A stretch of DNA of 64,000 nt, taken from assembly GCF_010730955.1 (NCBI RefSeq), contig NZ_AP022577.1, positions 5,580,001 through 5,644,000 on the forward strand. The letters are read 5' to 3'. A program made the translations under genes and the position numbers. The notes beneath the pieces were generated by a model, which was not told the origin of the DNA, made no database searches, and worked only from the letters and a program-made list of their open reading frames with translations. The number at the start of each line of letters is the position of its first letter. Positions within the stretch are counted from its first letter, which is position 1. Below, piece after piece: positions 1 to 8,508 of the stretch. The DNA comes from Mycolicibacterium aubagnense (GTDB lineage Bacteria; Actinomycetota; Actinomycetes; Mycobacteriales; Mycobacteriaceae).

Positions 1-1142
1 AATACCGGGAACAGTGCGCACACCGCGAACGCGGCCGGGAAGCCGAAGACTCCGATCAGCGCCCCGAATGCCGGTGGCACGATGCCCGCCGTCAACAATT
101 GCGTGGTGTTCTGCACGCCCAACGCGCGTCCGCTCCAGAATGGCCCGGCGATTTCGGCGATTGCGGTAAAGGACAAGCCATTATCGGTGACCGTGACAAC
201 GGATGCCACCACCATGACGAATACCGCCACCGGCCAGTGCAAGTAATCGCACAGAGCCAACAGCCCCATCGTGGCACCCGCCAAGACGGCAATCACCCGG
301 ACCGGATGGAGCCGCGAACCCGTCAGATCGGACCACCGTCCGGCGCCGATTCGCCCTGCCGCGCCGCATAGTTGGGCGACCGTCACCATCGCGCCCGCCG
401 CGCCGGCGGACCAGCCGTGTGCCGTCATCAGCCAGACCAATGAGAAAGTCCATACCAGGCACTGGGGGACCACCAGCAGCACCGACACCGCGTGGATGCG
501 GGCCAGCACCGAGGACCCGCGATACGGGTTGGCCAGATCGGTTGCGGGGGCCGATGATCGGGGCGGCCGCGGCGGATCGATGACGCCGGCGGCGGTCACC
601 ACAGCCGCAACCAAACAGGCGATGGCGGGGAACAACAGCGCGGCGGAGACTCCCGAAGATTCGGCCAGTCGCGGAATTACCAAGGCGCCCAGTCCAACTC
701 CCAGTGGTTGCGCCGTCTGCCGAATGCCCATGACCAGTCCACGCTGCTCCGGTGGGAACCAGCCGACGACCAGCCGGCCACTCGCGGAATTGGAGCTGGC
801 GGCCGCCATGCCGCCCAGTAGCAGGAACGCTCCGACCGCCACCAACGAGTCGGCCCAGGCGGCCGCGAACGCCGCCAGTGAGGTCAGCAACGCCCCGGCC
901 GTCAGCACGAATCGCTCACCGACGCGGTCGACGACCCAGCCCCAGGCGATGAGCGTCAGCACCATCCCGAAACTCGGCATGGCCGACACCAGCCCGGCGC
1001 GCGACAGGTCCAACCCGCGTTCGCCGTGCAGCGTCGGGATCAGGAAGGCCGCCCCGTTGATGAAGACGTTGGCACACATCGTCGAGCCGAGGGCGATCAC
1101 GAGCATCGACCAGCGGCGGACGGCTGAGACGGAAGTGACCAT
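1..1142 (-). CDS. MFS transporter, C-terminus beyond the window edge
   Basis: The minus-strand frame from ATG at 1142 stays open to the window edge, about 380 residues. It begins MVTSVSAVRRWSMLVIALG and consists of alternating hydrophobic segments with short polar loops. The loop after the second membrane segment (WGWVVDRVGERF) has the D-R-x-G-x-R/E pattern of major facilitator permeases, and a later loop (GRWSDLTGSRLHPVR) matches the equivalent place in the second half. It should be a 12-helix inner-membrane secondary transporter with unknown substrate. By position it corresponds to M. tuberculosis Rv2994. It is divergent from the exported lipase, and the roughly 75 bp between them carry both promoters. 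Family is clear; substrate cannot be inferred. Confidence 0.85.
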   Translation of the reverse strand, partial: MVTSVSAVRRWSMLVIALGSTMCANVFINGAAFLIPTLHGERGLDLSRAGLVSAMPSFGMVLTLIAWGWVVDRVGERFVLTAGALLTSLAAFAAAWADSLVAVGAFLLLGGMAAASSNSASGRLVVGWFPPEQRGLVMGIRQTAQPLGVGLGALVIPRLAESSGVSAALLFPAIACLVAAVVTAAGVIDPPRPPRSSAPATDLANPYRGSSVLARIHAVSVLLVVPQCLVWTFSLVWLMTAHGWSAGAAGAMVTVAQLCGAAGRIGAGRWSDLTGSRLHPVRVIAVLAGATMGLLALCDYLHWPVAVFVMVVASVVTVTDNGLSFTAIAEIAGPFWSGRALGVQNTTQLLTAGIVPPAFGALIGVFGFPAAFAVCALFPV

Positions 1143-1204
1143 GGGCTCATGGTGCCATCGCCATTCTCAAAATATGAATGAATATCTCACTATATGGAAA
1201 CCGT

Positions 1205-1210
1205 TAAGTT
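1205..1210 (+). promoter_or_regulatory. -10 hexamer TAAGTT for a leaderless lipase transcript
   Basis: TAAGTT fits the mycobacterial TANNNT -10 consensus and ends 7 nt before ATG 1218. That spacing would start the mRNA at the start codon, and it is one reason to prefer 1218 over ATG 1194. No experimental start site is known to me. Confidence 0.45.
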
Positions 1211-1217
1211 CGACAAC

Positions 1218-2414
1218 ATGGCTCTGTGGGCGCACCTTTCCCGGTTGACGGCGGCTTTCGCGGCCGGCCTGATGGTGGTGGCGGTACCGATACCGGCGGC
1301 GTCGGCGGCCGCTCCGAATTGGTCAGGTTTGGACACCCGGGCATTCGCCGCGCCGGTGCCGCAGCCGGGCACGCTCATCACGGCGGTACCACTGGATCCG
1401 GTGTTGTCGGTCGCCGCCGCGGCGCGCGCCTATCGAATCCTGTATTCGACTACCGACCAACACAATTCACCTGCGGTGAGTACCGGGGTGGTGTTCATCC
1501 CCAAAGGACCGGCGCCACCGGGCGGCTGGCCCGTGCTTGCCTGGGCGCACGGCACCGTCGGCCTCGGTGATGACTGCACGCCCTCGGCTCAACCCCGTAG
1601 CCAGCGTGACAACGAATACCTGTCCCATTGGTTGGAGCAGGGATACGTGGTCGTCGGTTCCGACTACACCGGCCTCGGCACGCCGGGCCTGATGAGTTAT
1701 CTCAACAGCGTCGCCACCGCGCACGCCATCATCGACTCGGTGATTGCCGCGCACCACCTGGACTTGCCGCTGTCACCGAAGTGGGCGTTGGTCGGCCAGT
1801 CCCAGGGCGGCGCCGCCGCGGTGGCGAGCGCCCGGTGGGCGACCGAATTCAGCCGGGGGACGGGCCTGGACTATCGCGGAGTGGTGGCCACCGGCACTCC
1901 GGCCAATATCGATGACGTGGTCATCACCGCAGGTCCCGACATGGTGCTACCGCCCGGCTTGGGGCCTATCGCGTCGGCCTACGCCGCCTACATTCTGGCG
2001 GGTTTCCGGGAAGCGCGGCCGGACCTCGCCGTCGACAGCGTGCTGACGCCGGCGGGACTGGCCGCTGCCGACAAAGCCGAGACACTGTGCACCGCGCCGC
2101 TGAGCGCGGCTCTCGATGGCTTGACTCCGCAACAGTTCTTCGCCGCTCCGCTCGCCTCGCTACCCGGCATGCGCGGCGCGCTGGCCGACTTCATGGGCAC
2201 CCCGGTCGCTGGCTACGACCGGCCGATCTTCCTGGGCGTCGGCCTCAAGGACCGCGATGTGCCGCCGTCGTCGACGTTGAAGTTCGCCGACCAGCTCAAG
2301 GCCAACGGCCAGGATGTGGCGCTGCACGTCTACCCCGAAGACGACCACTCCAGCGCGGTGCTGACCTCGATGGCGGACTCCACTCCGTTCCTTCAAGCCC
2401 AGTTCGCGGGCTGA
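1218..2414 (+). CDS. Exported alpha/beta-hydrolase, secretory lipase family
   Basis: 398 residues from ATG 1218. An in-frame ATG at 1194 would add METVKFDN, but start 1218 gives a typical signal peptide (MALWAHLSRL, a hydrophobic core, then a cut near AASAA) and has a -10 hexamer just upstream. The nucleophile elbow is VGQSQGG with Ser195. A late Asp in LKDRDVPPS and His377 in EDDHSS complete a likely Ser-Asp-His triad. The long lid region and placement of the elbow resemble the fungal/actinobacterial secretory lipase (LIP) family, which cleaves acylglycerols or other esters outside the cell. No RBS is visible, in keeping with a leaderless mRNA. The true substrate is unknown. Confidence 0.85.
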   Translation: MALWAHLSRLTAAFAAGLMVVAVPIPAASAAAPNWSGLDTRAFAAPVPQPGTLITAVPLDPVLSVAAAARAYRILYSTTDQHNSPAVSTGVVFIPKGPAPPGGWPVLAWAHGTVGLGDDCTPSAQPRSQRDNEYLSHWLEQGYVVVGSDYTGLGTPGLMSYLNSVATAHAIIDSVIAAHHLDLPLSPKWALVGQSQGGAAAVASARWATEFSRGTGLDYRGVVATGTPANIDDVVITAGPDMVLPPGLGPIASAYAAYILAGFREARPDLAVDSVLTPAGLAAADKAETLCTAPLSAALDGLTPQQFFAAPLASLPGMRGALADFMGTPVAGYDRPIFLGVGLKDRDVPPSSTLKFADQLKANGQDVALHVYPEDDHSSAVLTSMADSTPFLQAQFAG

Positions 2415-2440
2415 CCAGCGGCCCTCACTAGGCTGGACGG

Positions 2441-3223
2441 ATGCGTCTAGGTCGAATTGCCAGTCCAGACGGTGTCGCTTTCGTGGTGATCGAGGGTGAC
2501 CCGAACTCCGATGCGGTCTGCAAAGAAATTGCCGAGCAGTACCTGTCCCGCAATCCAACTTTCACCGGACGCTCGTGGCCGCTGGCCGACGTCCGGCTGC
2601 TGGCGCCGATCCTGGCCAGCAAGGTGGTCTGTATGGGCAAGAACTACGCCGCGCACGCCCGCGAGATGGGCAGCGAACCGCCCGAGGATCCGGTGATCTT
2701 CCTCAAGCCCAACACCGCGATCATCGGGCCGAACATTCCGATCCAGTTGCCCGCCGATGCCAACCCGGTGCACCACGAGGGCGAGCTGGCGGTTGTCATC
2801 GAGCGCCCGTGCAAGGACGTCCCGGCGGCCAAGGCCAAAGACTTCATCCTCGGCTACACCATCGCGAACGACGTCTCCGCGCGTGATCAGCAGAAGAAGG
2901 ACGGCCAGTGGATGCGGGCCAAGGGGCATGACACCTTCTGCCCGGTCGGCCCATGGATCGAGACCGCCGTCGACCCGGCCGATCTGGACATCCGCACCGA
3001 GGTCAATGGTGAGAAGCGTCAGGACAGCAACACCGCGCTACTGCTGCACGACGTCGGCGCCATCATCGAATGGGTCTCGGCGGTCATGACACTGCTGCCC
3101 GGCGACATCATCCTCACCGGAACTCCCGAGGGCGTCGGCCCGATCGAGGACGGCGACACCGTCAGCGTCACCGTCGAAGGAATCGGCACCCTCTCCAATC
3201 CTGTTGTACGTAAAGGGAAATAA
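2441..3223 (+). CDS. Fumarylacetoacetate hydrolase family protein
   Basis: 260 residues, the usual length for the single-domain FAH family. The metal site is visible: HHEGE with Glu113 and Glu115, and NDVSARD with Asp144. The C-terminal [13 protein letters not shown] motif is also typical. Members act as acylpyruvate hydrolases, oxaloacetate decarboxylases/tautomerases or hydratase-decarboxylases of aromatic breakdown, with Mg2+ or Mn2+. It is the positional counterpart of Rv2993c. A TAGGCT hexamer at 2429-2434 ends 6 nt before ATG 2441, suggesting a leaderless transcript. The gltX start lies 1 nt after its stop, so the two are probably co-transcribed. Specific substrate is not decidable here. 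Confidence 0.88.
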   Translation: MRLGRIASPDGVAFVVIEGDPNSDAVCKEIAEQYLSRNPTFTGRSWPLADVRLLAPILASKVVCMGKNYAAHAREMGSEPPEDPVIFLKPNTAIIGPNIPIQLPADANPVHHEGELAVVIERPCKDVPAAKAKDFILGYTIANDVSARDQQKKDGQWMRAKGHDTFCPVGPWIETAVDPADLDIRTEVNGEKRQDSNTALLLHDVGAIIEWVSAVMTLLPGDIILTGTPEGVGPIEDGDTVSVTVEGIGTLSNPVVRKGK

Positions 3224-3224
3224 C

Positions 3225-4682
3225 GTGACCACACCTGTCAGGGTTCGCTTCTGCCCGTCACCGACCGGCACCCCACACGTCGGTCTGGTCCGCACCGCGC
3301 TCTTCAACTGGGCCTACGCGCGACACACGGGCGGCGACTTCGTCTTCCGGATCGAGGACACCGACGCCGCGCGCGACAGCGAGGAGAGCTATAACGCGAT
3401 TCTGGACGCGCTGCGCTGGCTGGGCTTGAACTGGGATGAGGGGCCAGAGGTCGGTGGCCCCTATGAGCCCTACCGGCAGTCGCAGCGCAGCGACCTCTAC
3501 CGCGACGTCATCGCGAAACTGCTTGCCGCGGGCGAGGTTTACGAGGCCTACTCGACGCCTGAGGAGGTCGAGGCGCGGCACATAGCGGCCGGCCGCAACC
3601 CGAAGCTGGGTTACGACAACTACGACCGTCACCTCACTGCTGAGCAAAAGGCCGCCTTCGAGGCGTTGGGGCGAAAGCCGGTGCTGCGCCTGCGGATGCC
3701 CGACGAGGACATCACCTGGGTGGATCTGGTGCGCGGCGAGACGACCTTTGCCGCCGGCGTGGTTCCGGACTACGCGATCACCCGCGCGAGCGGAGATTCG
3801 TTGTACACCTTGGTCAATCCGGTCGACGACGCGCTGATGAAGATCACCCACGTGCTTCGCGGCGAGGATCTGCTGCCATCGACGCCACGGCAGATCGCGC
3901 TGTACCAGGCGCTGATCCGGATCGGTGTCGCTGACGCGGTGCCCCAATTCGCGCACCTGCCAAGTGTTCTCGGCGACGGCAACAAAAAGCTGTCCAAGCG
4001 CGATCCGCAGTCGAACCTGTTCCTGCACCGCGATCGTGGCTTCATTCCGGAAGGCCTGCTGAACTACCTGGCGCTGCTGGGCTGGGGTATCGCCGACGAC
4101 AACGACATCTTCGGCCTCGATGAGATGGTGGCCGCCTTCGATGTGGTCAACGTCAACTCGAACCCGGCACGTTTCGACCAGAAGAAGGCCGACGCCATCA
4201 ACGCCGAGCACATCCGCCGGCTGGCACCGGAAGACTTCGCGAGACGACTCGACGTCTTCCTGAAACAGCACGGCCACGACACCACGTTGGACGACAAGGG
4301 TTTCGCCGCGGCGGCCGAACTGATCCAGACGCGCATCGTCGTGCTCGGCGACGCGTGGGACCTCGTGAAGTTCTTCAACGACGACGCCTACGTGATCGAC
4401 GAGAAGTCGGCTGCCAAGGAACTGCGGCCGGAGGCTGCAGGGGTCCTGGACGCCACGCTGAGCGCCTTGGCGGCCGTCACGGACTGGAACACCGTCAATA
4501 TCGAGGCCGCGCTCAAGGCGGCGCTGCTCGACGGTCTGGAACTCAAGCCGCGCAAGGCGTTCGGTCCCATCCGGGTGGCGGTCACCGGAGCGGCGATCAG
4601 CCCGCCCCTGTTCGAGTCGATGGAACTGCTTGGCCGTGACCGCAGTCTGGCGCGGTTGCGGGCGGCCCGAAATGGGCTGTGA
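3225..4682 (+). CDS. gltX: Glutamyl-tRNA synthetase
   Basis: 485 residues from GTG 3225, chosen because [15 protein letters not shown] is the family N-terminus and a purine-rich AAAGGGAAA lies just upstream; a TTG at 3204 would add seven unconserved residues. Class I signatures are HVG (18-20) and KLSKR (255-259). The C-terminal half is the helical anticodon-binding domain. It charges tRNA-Glu with glutamate. Mycobacteria lack glutaminyl-tRNA synthetase and charge tRNA-Gln by mis-acylation plus GatCAB amidation, so this enzyme is expected to be non-discriminating. Both tRNA substrates are encoded immediately downstream. Confidence 0.97.
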   Translation: MTTPVRVRFCPSPTGTPHVGLVRTALFNWAYARHTGGDFVFRIEDTDAARDSEESYNAILDALRWLGLNWDEGPEVGGPYEPYRQSQRSDLYRDVIAKLLAAGEVYEAYSTPEEVEARHIAAGRNPKLGYDNYDRHLTAEQKAAFEALGRKPVLRLRMPDEDITWVDLVRGETTFAAGVVPDYAITRASGDSLYTLVNPVDDALMKITHVLRGEDLLPSTPRQIALYQALIRIGVADAVPQFAHLPSVLGDGNKKLSKRDPQSNLFLHRDRGFIPEGLLNYLALLGWGIADDNDIFGLDEMVAAFDVVNVNSNPARFDQKKADAINAEHIRRLAPEDFARRLDVFLKQHGHDTTLDDKGFAAAAELIQTRIVVLGDAWDLVKFFNDDAYVIDEKSAAKELRPEAAGVLDATLSALAAVTDWNTVNIEAALKAALLDGLELKPRKAFGPIRVAVTGAAISPPLFESMELLGRDRSLARLRAARNGL

Positions 4683-4808
4683 GCGGGCGATTTATTTCGG
4701 CGCCAACTATTTGGTAGTCTGCTCGTCGGCCCGGAAAGCAAAAGCGGCGAACATCCGCTGAGCGGTTCGGTCCGAAGATGCCTGTGACCTGCGGTGATGG
4801 GCATCAAA

Positions 4809-4880
4809 TGGGGTATGGTGTAATTGGCAACACTAGGGATTCTGATTCCCTCATTCTAGGTTCGAGTCCTGGTACCCCAG
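4809..4880 (+). tRNA. tRNA-Gln (anticodon CTG)
   Basis: 72 nt cloverleaf. Acceptor arms TGGGGTA (4809-4815) and TACCCCA (4873-4879) pair fully, with discriminator G4880. The anticodon stem AGGGA/TCCCT encloses loop TTCTGAT, giving anticodon CTG. The T-loop GGTTCGAGTCC is present. CCA is not encoded. A TAGTCT hexamer at 4715-4720 could be the -10 of a precursor covering both tRNAs. Confidence 0.96.
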
Positions 4881-4883
4881 CTG

Positions 4884-4932
4884 CCGGAGCGATTAGGTCA
4901 GTCAGCGCGACTGGGCTAAGCTATCGCTCCGG
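4884..4932 (+). other. Hairpin filling the spacer between the two tRNAs
   Basis: Almost the whole 60-nt spacer folds on itself. CCGGAGCGA (4884-4892) pairs with TCGCTCCGG (4924-4932), TTAG (4893-4896) with CTAA (4916-4919), and CAGTC (4899-4903) with GACTG (4909-4913), leaving a 5-nt AGCGC loop. There is no T-run after it, and the downstream tRNA begins 9 nt later. It is more likely a processing structure in a shared precursor than a terminator, though attenuation is possible. Confidence 0.6.
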
Positions 4933-4940
4933 AAGTTCTA

Positions 4941-5013
4941 GCCCCCGTCGTCTAGCGGCCTAGGACGCCGCCCTCTCACGGCGGTAGCGTGGGTTCGAAT
5001 CCCATCGGGGGTA
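4941..5013 (+). tRNA. tRNA-Glu (anticodon CTC)
   Basis: 73 nt. Acceptor GCCCCCG (4941-4947) pairs with CGGGGGT (5006-5012), including one G-U pair, with discriminator A5013. The anticodon stem CCGCC/GGCGG encloses CTCTCAC, giving anticodon CTC. The T-arm is GTGGGTTCGAATCCCAT. CCA is not encoded. It lies 60 nt after tRNA-Gln and directly before a strong terminator. Confidence 0.97.
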
Positions 5014-5020
5014 CGTACGA

Positions 5021-5051
5021 ACGCCGGACCTGACAACAGGTCCGGCGTTTT
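5021..5051 (+). terminator. Intrinsic terminator after the gltX-tRNA unit
   Basis: A perfect 12-bp stem, ACGCCGGACCTG (5021-5032) with CAGGTCCGGCGT (5037-5048), a 4-nt ACAA loop, then TTTTG. It begins 7 nt after tRNA-Glu. Being symmetric, it can also stop transcription from the convergent DUF1501 gene, which ends at 5067. Confidence 0.88.
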
Positions 5052-5066
5052 GTCTTCCCCGGGGTA

Positions 5067-6281
5067 TTACTTGCCGCCGGCCAGGAATCCGATGTCCCGC
5101 CGTCCGCGGCCCACCGAAGGCTCCGGATCCGCGCCGAGGGTGCCATGGAGCAGTTCGTGATAAACGTCACGGAAGTCGACGGTCGTCTTCAGGTCGCCGT
5201 CGGTGAGGTCGGTCAGGCTTGGCGCGTCTCCGTAGAAGCCACCCCTGACGGGCGTGCCTGCGATGAACACCGGGCCCGACGTGCCGTGGTCGGTGCCCTG
5301 CGAGGCATTCGCGGCCACGCGCCGCCCGAATTCGGAGTACATCAGGACGACGACGTTGCGGCCGTAGGGCGTGCCCTGGAGTTTGTGGAAGAAGGGCGTC
5401 AGGGCATCGTCGAGGGTCTTGAGCAACGCCTGCTGAGGGGCGCGCTCATCGGCGTGGGTATCGAAGCCCAGCAGTTGCGTCATGTACACCTGCGTGGGCA
5501 CGCCGGCCCGGATGCAGCGGGCCACCAGTTCGAGGTCGCTGGCCAACTGGTTGTCGGCCTGGCCGATGGTCTGCAGGCGGCCGTTGATCACCGGGGCGAA
5601 GCGGCTGTTGGTGGAGTGACTGGACCGGTAGGACTCGCACACCTGGCTCATGGCGGTGGTGTCGTTCGGGTCGTCGGCGCTGAGCTCGGCCAACGTCCGT
5701 GCGACGTCGGGCGGGATGGCCGGCACGAAGTCGGAAAGCGATGCCGCGACGTGCTTTTGGCCGACGGCCAGCGGCGGCAGCACGGTGCCGATGTTCACGG
5801 CCCGGATCGGGTCGTCACCGCTGGTGTCCAGCCAGCGGCCGATCCAGCCGCTGGTGACCGCGTCGACGGGATTGGCCGTCTGCCAGATGTCCATGGAGCG
5901 GAAGTGGCTGCGGTCCGGCTTCGGGTAGCCGACCCCGCGCACGATCGCGAGCTTGTTGGACTGCCATAGCTTCGACATCCCGGTCAATGCGGGATTGAGC
6001 CCGAATGCCGGGTCGAGCCGCAGCACTTCCTCCGGCTTGTAGGCGAGTTCGGGCCGGGCATCGTGATAGGCGTTGTCCGCGTATGGGATAACGGTGTTGA
6101 GGCCGTCATTGCCGCCGTAGAGGGTGACGATCACGAGGATGCCCTGATTGGCCTGCAGTGGGCGGTCCTGGGCTTCGTGGAGCAGATCAGGCAGCGTGAC
6201 GGCGGCGACGCCGCCGAGCAGACCGGCCGCGCCGACCCCGGCGCTGGCGATCAAGAACTTGCGGCGATTGAGCTCGGGCAT
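5067..6281 (-). CDS. DUF1501 family exported protein
   Basis: 404 residues. The N-terminus LNRRKFLIASAGVGAAG carries the twin-arginine export motif (Arg6-Arg7) followed by a hydrophobic stretch. The body has the DUF1501 features: VTLYGGNDGLNTVIPY near the N-terminus, a central DRSHFRSMDIWQTA segment, and MYSEFGRRVAANASQGTDHG near the C-terminus. DUF1501 proteins belong to the alkaline-phosphatase-like/sulfatase superfamily by fold, but their substrate is not established. It lies 18 nt downstream of a DUF1800 gene, the standard two-gene arrangement. The pair sits where M. tuberculosis has other genes (Rv2990c-Rv2991), so it looks like a lineage-specific insertion or retention. Confidence 0.9.
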   Translation of the reverse strand: MPELNRRKFLIASAGVGAAGLLGGVAAVTLPDLLHEAQDRPLQANQGILVIVTLYGGNDGLNTVIPYADNAYHDARPELAYKPEEVLRLDPAFGLNPALTGMSKLWQSNKLAIVRGVGYPKPDRSHFRSMDIWQTANPVDAVTSGWIGRWLDTSGDDPIRAVNIGTVLPPLAVGQKHVAASLSDFVPAIPPDVARTLAELSADDPNDTTAMSQVCESYRSSHSTNSRFAPVINGRLQTIGQADNQLASDLELVARCIRAGVPTQVYMTQLLGFDTHADERAPQQALLKTLDDALTPFFHKLQGTPYGRNVVVLMYSEFGRRVAANASQGTDHGTSGPVFIAGTPVRGGFYGDAPSLTDLTDGDLKTTVDFRDVYHELLHGTLGADPEPSVGRGRRDIGFLAGGK

Positions 6282-6299
6282 GGGAGCTGTGCGACCTCC

Positions 6300-7613
6300 T
6301 CAGGACGTCACGTACTCGGGAGTGATGACGGCCGCTGCCACCAGCCGGTGTGGATCGGAGGCCAAGGGTTTGAGTGCGGCCGCCGAGCGATCCGACCAGG
6401 CGCCGATGCCGAACAGGTAACCCACGCCGTCGATCCGTTCACTGGATGACATCTTCTCGACCGCGCTGATATCGCTGAGGGCCAGCAGCCGGTTCGCGGC
6501 CCAGACTCGCGCTGCCGCACTGTTGGTCGACAGCCAGAGCTGCCCGCGGGGCCAGCCGCCGACGTCCGGCGGGTAGAACGGGCGCTGGCCCATCACGCGG
6601 AGCACCTGGTCGAGGTCGGCGAGCACGTGGTCGTCGTCGAGAGGGACCGCGAGCGAACGGACGATGCCCATCAGCCATTCCACCGGCGTGTTGACCACTG
6701 TGCCGGCGGCCTTGGTGAATTCGGGATCGAGCACCACCGCTTTGGTGAGTGCCTTGAGATCCCGGTTCGGGCCGTAGGCGGCGACCAGGCGGGTCACGGT
6801 GTCGGGGGCGGCCGGTTGGTCTGAAGCCAGTAGGCGCCACAGGGTTCTGGCGACGAAAGCGGCGGAGCTGGGCTGGCGCAGCACGATGTCGCAGAAGTCG
6901 GTGTCGGTGAGGTTGCCCGTCACGCCGAGCACGGTCTTGCTCGACTCGTCGTGGTGTTCGGGGTAGACGACGGTGCTGCCGTCGGGCCGCAGGTGTCGTC
7001 CGGTGAGTGCTTTGGCGCCTTCCTTGACGTCGAACTCGGTGTAGCCGTTGGCATGCCCCATGGTGAAGAGCTCCATGAACTCCCGGGACAGGTTCTCGTT
7101 CGGCGCCGCGGCGGTGTTGACGTCACCGTCCAGCCAGTGCAGCATGGCCCCGTCCGTGAGCAAGGCGTACGCCAGGGTGTGGAAGTCACCGAGCGCCAGG
7201 GTGCGGAGTTTCTCGTTCTGCTCGCCCATCAGCTGAGCCGCGTTGACCTTCTCTGCGGAAGTGGCAAAGTGGTTGTGCCACAACAGGGTCAGCTTCTCGT
7301 GGATGGGCTGTTGCACTGCGGCCATGCGGCGCAACCACCAGCCGGACAGCACCTGCATGCGCGCCACGAGTTCCTGGCCGAAGGCGGCGATCTCGGTGGC
7401 CGACGCACCTGACGGCGGATACTGCGGGATGGCGGATTTCGGCATCGGGGTCGCGATCGCGCCGGGGTCGGCGTTCGGATCGAGGTTCAGCACGGTGTCC
7501 AGGTAGGTCGACCAGTTCTGATTGACCACAGCGTCCACCTGGGCTCCGGTGGTTCCGAAGCCCGTGCGACGCAGCATCCGTGCGGTTGCCAGCCACTGTG
7601 GTGGCTGCGACAC
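6300..7613 (-). CDS. DUF1800 family protein
   Basis: 437 residues. Diagnostic DUF1800 segments are visible: RRTGFGTTG near the N-terminus, KLTLLWHNHFATS, WLDGDVNTAAAPNENLSREFMELFTMG, and FYPPDVGGWPRG near the C-terminus. The function of the family is unknown. It is nearly always encoded next to DUF1501, and the two are assumed to act together outside the cytoplasm. No signal peptide is obvious, so it may be exported as a partner of the Tat substrate; that is inference. It is the first gene of the pair, and the 118 bp upstream should hold the promoter. Confidence 0.9.
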   Translation of the reverse strand: MSQPPQWLATARMLRRTGFGTTGAQVDAVVNQNWSTYLDTVLNLDPNADPGAIATPMPKSAIPQYPPSGASATEIAAFGQELVARMQVLSGWWLRRMAAVQQPIHEKLTLLWHNHFATSAEKVNAAQLMGEQNEKLRTLALGDFHTLAYALLTDGAMLHWLDGDVNTAAAPNENLSREFMELFTMGHANGYTEFDVKEGAKALTGRHLRPDGSTVVYPEHHDESSKTVLGVTGNLTDTDFCDIVLRQPSSAAFVARTLWRLLASDQPAAPDTVTRLVAAYGPNRDLKALTKAVVLDPEFTKAAGTVVNTPVEWLMGIVRSLAVPLDDDHVLADLDQVLRVMGQRPFYPPDVGGWPRGQLWLSTNSAAARVWAANRLLALSDISAVEKMSSSERIDGVGYLFGIGAWSDRSAAALKPLASDPHRLVAAAVITPEYVTS

Positions 7614-7731
7614 GATGAAACCTACTTTCCTGCAGGGGGCGACCCGACTCCGCGGGGTCCCTTAAGAACTTAGGTGATCAGTGCCGTCGTCGCCGCCGTA
7701 TGCAGCGGATTCAAAGGTTTGCTGGGCTGGG

Positions 7732-8433
7732 TCACAGCCGGCGGGTGAGCGCTTCGGCCGCAGCCAGTAGATCGCTCGCCCAGCGGACACCGGGGCGGCG
7801 GCCCATCCGGTCGATCGGCCCGGACACCGACACCGCCGCGATCACCGCGCCGCGGTTGTCCCGCACCGGTGCCGAGACGCTGGCGACGCCGGGTTCGCGC
7901 TCGGCCGCGCTCTGTGCCCAGCCGCGCCGGCGGACCTCGGCGAGCACGCGATCGGTGAACTTCGCCGTCGGTAGCACCGCCTGCTGGGTGGCCGGATCGC
8001 TGTACGCCAGCAGTACTTTGGCGCCGGACCCGGCGGTCATGGGCAGCCGGCTGCCCACGGGCACCGTGTCGCGTAGGCCGGACGGCGGTTCGAGCGCCAT
8101 GACGCACACCCGCGCCAGCCCTTCCCTGCGGTACAGCTGCACGCTCTCGCCGGTGATCTCGCGCAGTCGGGGGAGCACCGCGCCTGCCGCACTGAGCAGT
8201 GGGTCGTTGACCTGCCCCGCCAGTTCGGTCAGGGCCGGGCCCAGCCGCCATCGTCCTTCGTTGTCGCGGGCCAGAAGCCGGTGGACCTCGAGGCCTGCTG
8301 CCAGCCGGTGTGCGGTGGCCCGGGGCAGCCCGGTGCGGGCGCACAGTTCGGCCAGTCCACATGGGGACTCGGCCACTGAATGCAGCACGCCCACCGCTTT
8401 GTCGAGGACGCCGATGCCGCTATCCTGTCTCAC
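7732..8433 (-). CDS. IclR-family regulator of leucine biosynthesis
   Basis: 233 residues from GTG 8433. An N-terminal winged helix-turn-helix (residues 5-65, with GLAELCARTGLPRATAHRL) is followed by the IclR effector domain (RLPMTAGSGAKVLLAY; VSVSGPIDR). It is divergent from leuCD with 75 bp between starts. It is the counterpart of Rv2989, Streptomyces NdgR and Corynebacterium LtbR, which regulate leuCD and other amino-acid genes. A TAGTAT hexamer on the minus strand (8440-8445) ends 6 nt before the start, so the mRNA is probably leaderless. An inverted repeat spans its own promoter, suggesting autoregulation as well as control of leuC. Confidence 0.9.
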   Translation of the reverse strand: MRQDSGIGVLDKAVGVLHSVAESPCGLAELCARTGLPRATAHRLAAGLEVHRLLARDNEGRWRLGPALTELAGQVNDPLLSAAGAVLPRLREITGESVQLYRREGLARVCVMALEPPSGLRDTVPVGSRLPMTAGSGAKVLLAYSDPATQQAVLPTAKFTDRVLAEVRRRGWAQSAAEREPGVASVSAPVRDNRGAVIAAVSVSGPIDRMGRRPGVRWASDLLAAAEALTRRL

Positions 8434-8464
8434 AGGGAGATACTAGCGTTCCGCATCGTGAGAC
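8427..8464. promoter_or_regulatory. Inverted repeat between the IclR gene and leuC, candidate operator
   Basis: GTCTCAC (8427-8433) and GTGAGAC (8458-8464) are perfect 7-bp inverted arms separated by 24 nt. The left arm covers the regulator's start codon and the interval holds its -10 hexamer. Assigning it to the IclR-type regulator is inference from position only. Confidence 0.45.
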
Positions 8465-8508
8465 GGTAGGTCAGCCTCCCCGGGTATCGCGGAAGGAACT
8501 GCACAGTC

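Noticed and set aside
271..1248. 325-codon plus-strand frame at the window start
   Set aside because: It is antisense to the MFS gene, whose minus-strand translation is clearly a membrane permease.
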